Positions 7,126 through 10,106 of a stretch of DNA of 10,106 bases are shown here, in pieces. Position 1 is the first letter of the stretch; every line of letters starts with the position of its first letter. The translations under genes were made by a program, and so were the position numbers. Source of the DNA: Candidatus Bipolaricaulota bacterium (lineage in GTDB: Bacteria; Bipolaricaulota; Bipolaricaulia; UBA7950; UBA9294); contig JAJOKK010000215.1 in the NCBI GenBank assembly GCA_021129875.1, positions 3,403 to 13,508 of the forward strand. The letters are read 5' to 3'. The notes beneath the pieces are model-generated. The model was not told the DNA's origin. It did not search any database and saw only the letters and a program-made list of their open reading frames with translations.

Positions 7126-7386
7126 ATGGAAACCCTAAAGGTCGCATCCCGCTCAGACCCGAGTTCGGTCGCCGGAGCGATCGCCGGGGCGCTGGAACGG
7201 GACGGCGTCGTTGAGATCCATGCGATCGGCGCCGGAGCGGTCAACCAGTCTGTGAAGGCGATCGCCGGCGTGCGGCGGATGGTGGAAAGAGAGTGCGGGC
7301 CCCCAATCAAGGTCATCCCCGGGTTCATGGAGGTTGTAATCGCAGGGAAGGCGAAGACCGGGATACGCTTCATTGTCGAAAGGTAG
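7126..7386 (+). CDS. spoVS: SpoVS family protein
   Basis: 86-residue protein, the same length as Bacillus subtilis SpoVS. It carries the family pattern KVASRSDPSSVAGAIAGAL (5-23), then IHAIGAGAVNQSVKAIAG (31-48) with the IGAGAxNQxVKA core, and a C-terminal beta strand KTGIRFIVE (77-85). SpoVS is a small Alba-fold-like, probably nucleic-acid-binding protein. In B. subtilis it affects septation and spore coat/cortex formation. Homologues are common in bacteria that never sporulate, where the role is unclear, so no sporulation is implied by this gene alone. It has its own strong promoter and ribosome binding site and lies 73 bp before argS on the same strand, without an obvious terminator in between. 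Family assignment is very secure. Confidence 0.97.
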   Translation: METLKVASRSDPSSVAGAIAGALERDGVVEIHAIGAGAVNQSVKAIAGVRRMVERECGPPIKVIPGFMEVVIAGKAKTGIRFIVER

Positions 7387-7459
7387 GGAGAGGGATTTAG
7401 TGATTGAGTGATTTGGCAAGCCGTTCTCCTGATTATTCAGTCTTTCAATCTAGTCCATT

Positions 7460-9088
7460 ATGCTGAAATCATCGATTGCAAGTATTCTTTCTTTGGCGTG
7501 GGAGAGTCTCGATCTCCCTCCGGCGACGGTCGAGGTGTACCCTTCCGATCGCCCGGAGTTCGGCGACTTCTCGAGTAATCTCCCGCTGATCGGGGCAAAG
7601 GCGGCCGGTCTTCCCCCGCGCAAGCTGGCGGAACAGCTGGTCCCCCTCCTTCTAGTCGGCCCTTTTGCGCGGGTGGAGATCGCCGGACCGGGGTTCATCA
7701 ACCTCTTCCTCAAGCCTGCCGTGATCCACGCCGCGCTGCAAGAGGTTATAAGATCGGGCGATCGGTTCGGGTCTTCTGATTCTGGAGAGAAGGGATCGCT
7801 ACAGATCGAGTTTGTCAGCTCGAACCCGACCGGTCCTCTAACCGTCGGGCACGGCCGCCAGGCCGTCCTCGGCGATGTCCTCGCCTCGCTCTACACCGCA
7901 CTCGGCTATGCCGTGACCCGCGAGTACTACTTCAACGATGAGGGGCGCCAGATCGATCTCCTGGCAGAGTCGTTGTGGGCGTGCTATCGCCGGCTGTCGG
8001 GAGAGGAGCGGGTGATCCCGGAAGGGGGATACCACGGGGAGTATCTGATCGACATCGCTCGTGAGCTGAAGGATGAGGTTGAGGATCGCTTCCCGGATTT
8101 CGATGCGCCGGCAGCGCAGTTTTTTCGCCGAGCCGCGGTCTCCCGGATCAAAGAGACGATTAAGGATGATCTTATCCGCCTGGGGGTCGGGTTCGACCGC
8201 TGGTTCAGCGAGAGCGACCTGCACAGAAGCGGCAAGGTGACGGCGGCGCTCGCTTCCCTGCGCGAGCGCAACGGCATCTACGAGAAGGACGGCGCAATCT
8301 GGCTCCAGGCGGAGGAGAACGGCGGGGTGAAGGATTCGGTCCTCATCCGGAGCGATGGACGACCGACGTACCTTATGGTCGACATCGCCTATCACATCGA
8401 TAAATACGACCGCGGTTTCGACCGGGTGATCGACGTGCAGGGAGCGGACCATCAGGTGGAACAGTCTTGCATGAAGGCGGCGATGCGTATCCTCGGCTAC
8501 CCTGAGAAGTTTCTCAATTACGCGGTTCACCAGTTTGTCAGTATCAAGGAGGGGGAAGAGACCGCGCGGATGTCGACCCGCGCCGGGCGGTTCATCTGCT
8601 TGCGCGACCTCACAGACGAGATCGGCCGCGATGTGGTCCGCTACTTTATGATCGCGCGCAAACCCGAGAGTCACCTGCAGTTCGACCTTGAGCTGGCGCG
8701 TGCGGAATCGCTCGACAACCCGGTCTACTACATTCAGTACGCGCACACCCGAATCAGCTCCATCTTCCGCAAGGCCGGGCCGATCGCCTGCGGTCTGGAA
8801 GAGGTCGACCTTGCGCCTTTAAAGACTCCGGGCGAACTCGAGCTGATCAAGCGGCTCGACCGGTTCCCTGAGGTTGTATCAGGTGCGGCGCTCGGGTTTG
8901 CCCCGCACCTCCTCGCAGGGTATACGTTGGATCTGGCTCGCGCCTTCCATGCCTACTACGGCGAGCAGCGGGTCCTCGGCACGGATAAGGGGCTGATGAA
9001 GGCGCGCCTTGCTCTGTTGCAGGGTTTGCAGACCGTTTTCCGCCGCAGCCTGGAGATCTTAGGGATGTCCATACCAGAGGAGATGTAA
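7460..9088 (+). CDS. argS: Arginyl-tRNA synthetase
   Basis: 542-residue class I aminoacyl-tRNA synthetase that charges tRNA-Arg with arginine in the cytoplasm. The N-terminal Add-1 domain covers about 1-90, with FGDFSSNLPL (34-43). The Rossmann catalytic core follows: EFVSSNPTGPLTVGHGR (117-133) contains the HIGH-equivalent, DGRPTYLMVDIAYHIDK (299-315) the family signature, and ARMSTRAG (369-376) the KMSKS-equivalent, which is degenerate in most ArgRS. The C-terminal DALR anticodon-binding domain (~420-542) ends in the typical LEILGMSIPEEM. Length is normal. Odd: the first His of HIGH is Thr128 (TVGH). The start at 7460 is the most upstream ATG possible, because an in-frame TAG lies at 7451-7453. 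No clear Shine-Dalgarno sequence precedes it, so translation may be modest. The stop overlaps the ftsY start by one base. Confidence 0.97.
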   Translation: MLKSSIASILSLAWESLDLPPATVEVYPSDRPEFGDFSSNLPLIGAKAAGLPPRKLAEQLVPLLLVGPFARVEIAGPGFINLFLKPAVIHAALQEVIRSGDRFGSSDSGEKGSLQIEFVSSNPTGPLTVGHGRQAVLGDVLASLYTALGYAVTREYYFNDEGRQIDLLAESLWACYRRLSGEERVIPEGGYHGEYLIDIARELKDEVEDRFPDFDAPAAQFFRRAAVSRIKETIKDDLIRLGVGFDRWFSESDLHRSGKVTAALASLRERNGIYEKDGAIWLQAEENGGVKDSVLIRSDGRPTYLMVDIAYHIDKYDRGFDRVIDVQGADHQVEQSCMKAAMRILGYPEKFLNYAVHQFVSIKEGEETARMSTRAGRFICLRDLTDEIGRDVVRYFMIARKPESHLQFDLELARAESLDNPVYYIQYAHTRISSIFRKAGPIACGLEEVDLAPLKTPGELELIKRLDRFPEVVSGAALGFAPHLLAGYTLDLARAFHAYYGEQRVLGTDKGLMKARLALLQGLQTVFRRSLEILGMSIPEEM

Positions 9089-9999
9089 TGGCCTGGATCG
9101 ATCGATTGAAGAAAGGGCTGACGCGAACCCGCTCCGGGTTCACTGATTCACTCGGCCGGGTATTCGCCCGCGGGACAAAACTCTCCGCGATCGAACTGGA
9201 GGAGATAGAGGAGATCCTCATCGCCGGGGATATCGGGGCCCGGGTGTCGATGGAGTTGACCGCAGAACTCGCCAAGCGGCGCGGCCGGGCGAGCGGGGAG
9301 GAACTGATGTCCACGTTGGAGGCGGGGATCGCGGAACGGCTCGCCGGGTCGGAGCGGCCGCTCGCCCTGCGCAAGAACGGTGAGCCAACGGTCATCCTCG
9401 TCGCCGGGGTGAACGGATCGGGGAAGACGACGACCGTGGCCAAGATCGCCGCCCGCCTGCGCGAGCACGATCGCAAACTGCCGATCACCCTTGCCGCAGC
9501 CGATACCTTCCGCGCCGCGGCGATCGACCAACTGGAGATCTGGGCCGATCGGGTCGGCGTCGATCTGATCAAGCACAGAATCGGGGCCGATCCGTCGGCA
9601 GTCGTCTTCGACGCCCTCGATCACACCCACCGTGTCGGCGGCGTCCTGCTGATCGACACTGCCGGCCGGCTGCAGACAAAGCACAACCTGATGGAGGAAC
9701 TGAAGAAGATCGAACGAACCGTAGCGAAGAAGCTGGGCCGATCTTCGGATGAACGTCTCCTCGTCCTCGATGCAACGACCGGGCAGAACGGGATCTCTCA
9801 GGCCGCCCGGTTCAACGAGGCGATCGATCTCACCGGGATAGTCCTCACCAAGCTCGATGGGACAGCGAAGGGAGGCGTGATCGTCGCAATCTGGGATGAA
9901 CTGAAGCTCCCGCTGCTGTACATCGGGGTGGGCGAGGGAGTGGAAGACCTGCACGAGTTCTCCGCTTCCCAGTTTACGGAAGCACTCTTCGTGAATTGA
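9088..9999 (+). CDS. ftsY: Signal recognition particle receptor GTPase FtsY
   Basis: 303-residue SRP-type GTPase that docks ribosome-SRP complexes at the inner membrane for co-translational insertion. An amphipathic basic N-terminal helix (1-25) probably contacts the membrane. The helical N domain runs to ~95. The G domain shows GVNGSGKTTTVAKIA (107-121, P-loop), ADTFRAAAIDQL (138-149), DTAGR (190-194), TKLDGTAKGG (254-263) and the closing GVGEGVEDL (280-288). The C-terminus lacks the Met-rich M domain and GVGEGVEDL follows the FtsY pattern, excluding Ffh. The long acidic A domain of E. coli FtsY is absent, as in many bacteria. GAGGAG sits five bases before the ATG, inside the last argS codons. 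The TAATG junction indicates translational coupling with argS. Confidence 0.97.
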   Translation: MAWIDRLKKGLTRTRSGFTDSLGRVFARGTKLSAIELEEIEEILIAGDIGARVSMELTAELAKRRGRASGEELMSTLEAGIAERLAGSERPLALRKNGEPTVILVAGVNGSGKTTTVAKIAARLREHDRKLPITLAAADTFRAAAIDQLEIWADRVGVDLIKHRIGADPSAVVFDALDHTHRVGGVLLIDTAGRLQTKHNLMEELKKIERTVAKKLGRSSDERLLVLDATTGQNGISQAARFNEAIDLTGIVLTKLDGTAKGGVIVAIWDELKLPLLYIGVGEGVEDLHEFSASQFTEALFVN

Positions 10000-10106
10000 G
10001 CGATGGGAGCAGGTTGTTGCACAAACCGCTTCTCCTTGCAGAACATAAGCCTTCACCGTCTCGGGGGGGTGCAGTAGCCGATTGGGGACTTACTACACCC
10101 CCCAAG
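10000..10106. other. Region downstream of ftsY
   Basis: About 107 bp up to the window edge with no convincing coding sequence. Its main content is the hairpin at 10063-10103. The upstream part (10000-10060) shows only a weak imperfect stem around GGTTGT...ACAAACC (10013-10028). Confidence 0.5.
10064..10103. terminator. Long G/C hairpin after ftsY, possible terminator
   Basis: GGGGGGTGCAGTA (10064-10076) pairs with TACTACACCCCCC (10091-10103) with a single C-A mismatch, making a 13-position stem and a 14-base loop (the top may add a G-T pair). It starts 65 bases after the ftsY stop. The window ends three bases beyond the stem, so a U-tract on the plus strand can be neither seen nor excluded. 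On the minus strand no U-tract follows, which would favour plus-strand use. It could equally be a mobile palindromic repeat or the start of a structured RNA. Confidence 0.45.

Noticed and set aside
7387..7459. Separate argS promoter or T-box leader
   Set aside because: The 73-base gap is too short for a T-box, and no -35/-10 pair with acceptable spacing was found (TTGAGT and TTGGCA lack matching -10 boxes).
7838..8746. 302-codon open frame on the minus strand opposite argS
   Set aside because: Antisense shadow of a conserved essential-type gene; no recognisable domain and no good start site.
9148..10056. 302-codon open frame on the minus strand opposite ftsY
   Set aside because: Antisense shadow; the plus strand carries every SRP GTPase motif in order.

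Overview
The window reads as ordinary bacterial chromosome (roughly 57% G+C by eye) with two divergent transcription units separated by a regulatory gap of about 310 bp. No transposase, phage gene, CRISPR array, tRNA or rRNA was recognised. The organism cannot be fixed from the sequence. A SpoVS-type protein beside argS and ftsY, a Dpp/Opp-type transporter with a ~600-residue secreted binding protein, and an exported HEAT-like protein suggest a deep-branching bacterium outside the well-studied Proteobacteria. Bipolaricaulota (Acetothermia) or a Thermotogota-like lineage are guesses only.

Minus strand (6816 down to 30): five genes in one direction. They are a small exported helical-repeat protein, a secreted family-5 solute-binding protein, an OppB/DppB-type permease, an OppC/DppC-type permease, and a membrane-anchored protein with two copies of a peptidase-MA-like domain that both lack the zinc-binding residues. 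Gaps are 30-107 bp. The largest, between binding protein and first permease, holds a perfect 11-bp GC-rich hairpin with a GCGA loop on the mRNA strand and no U-tract. That suggests mRNA stabilisation or processing rather than termination. No ATPase gene is in the window. The transporter could import oligopeptides or oligosaccharides; the sequence does not decide which.

Plus strand (7126 to 9999): spoVS, argS (arginyl-tRNA synthetase) and ftsY (SRP receptor GTPase). A near-consensus sigma-70 promoter (TTGACA, 17 bp, TATACT) precedes spoVS. argS and ftsY share one base (TAATG) and are surely co-transcribed. Downstream of ftsY are about 107 bp with a long G/C hairpin at the window edge.

The most interesting items are the catalytically dead duplicated peptidase-like protein and its place in an ATPase-less transporter operon, the GNRA-capped intergenic hairpin, heptamer repeats at the left edge, strong enrichment of the palindrome CGATCG, and a Thr in place of the first His of the HIGH motif in ArgS. 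Nothing here clearly amounts to a new multi-gene system; the five-gene envelope/transport unit is the best candidate.
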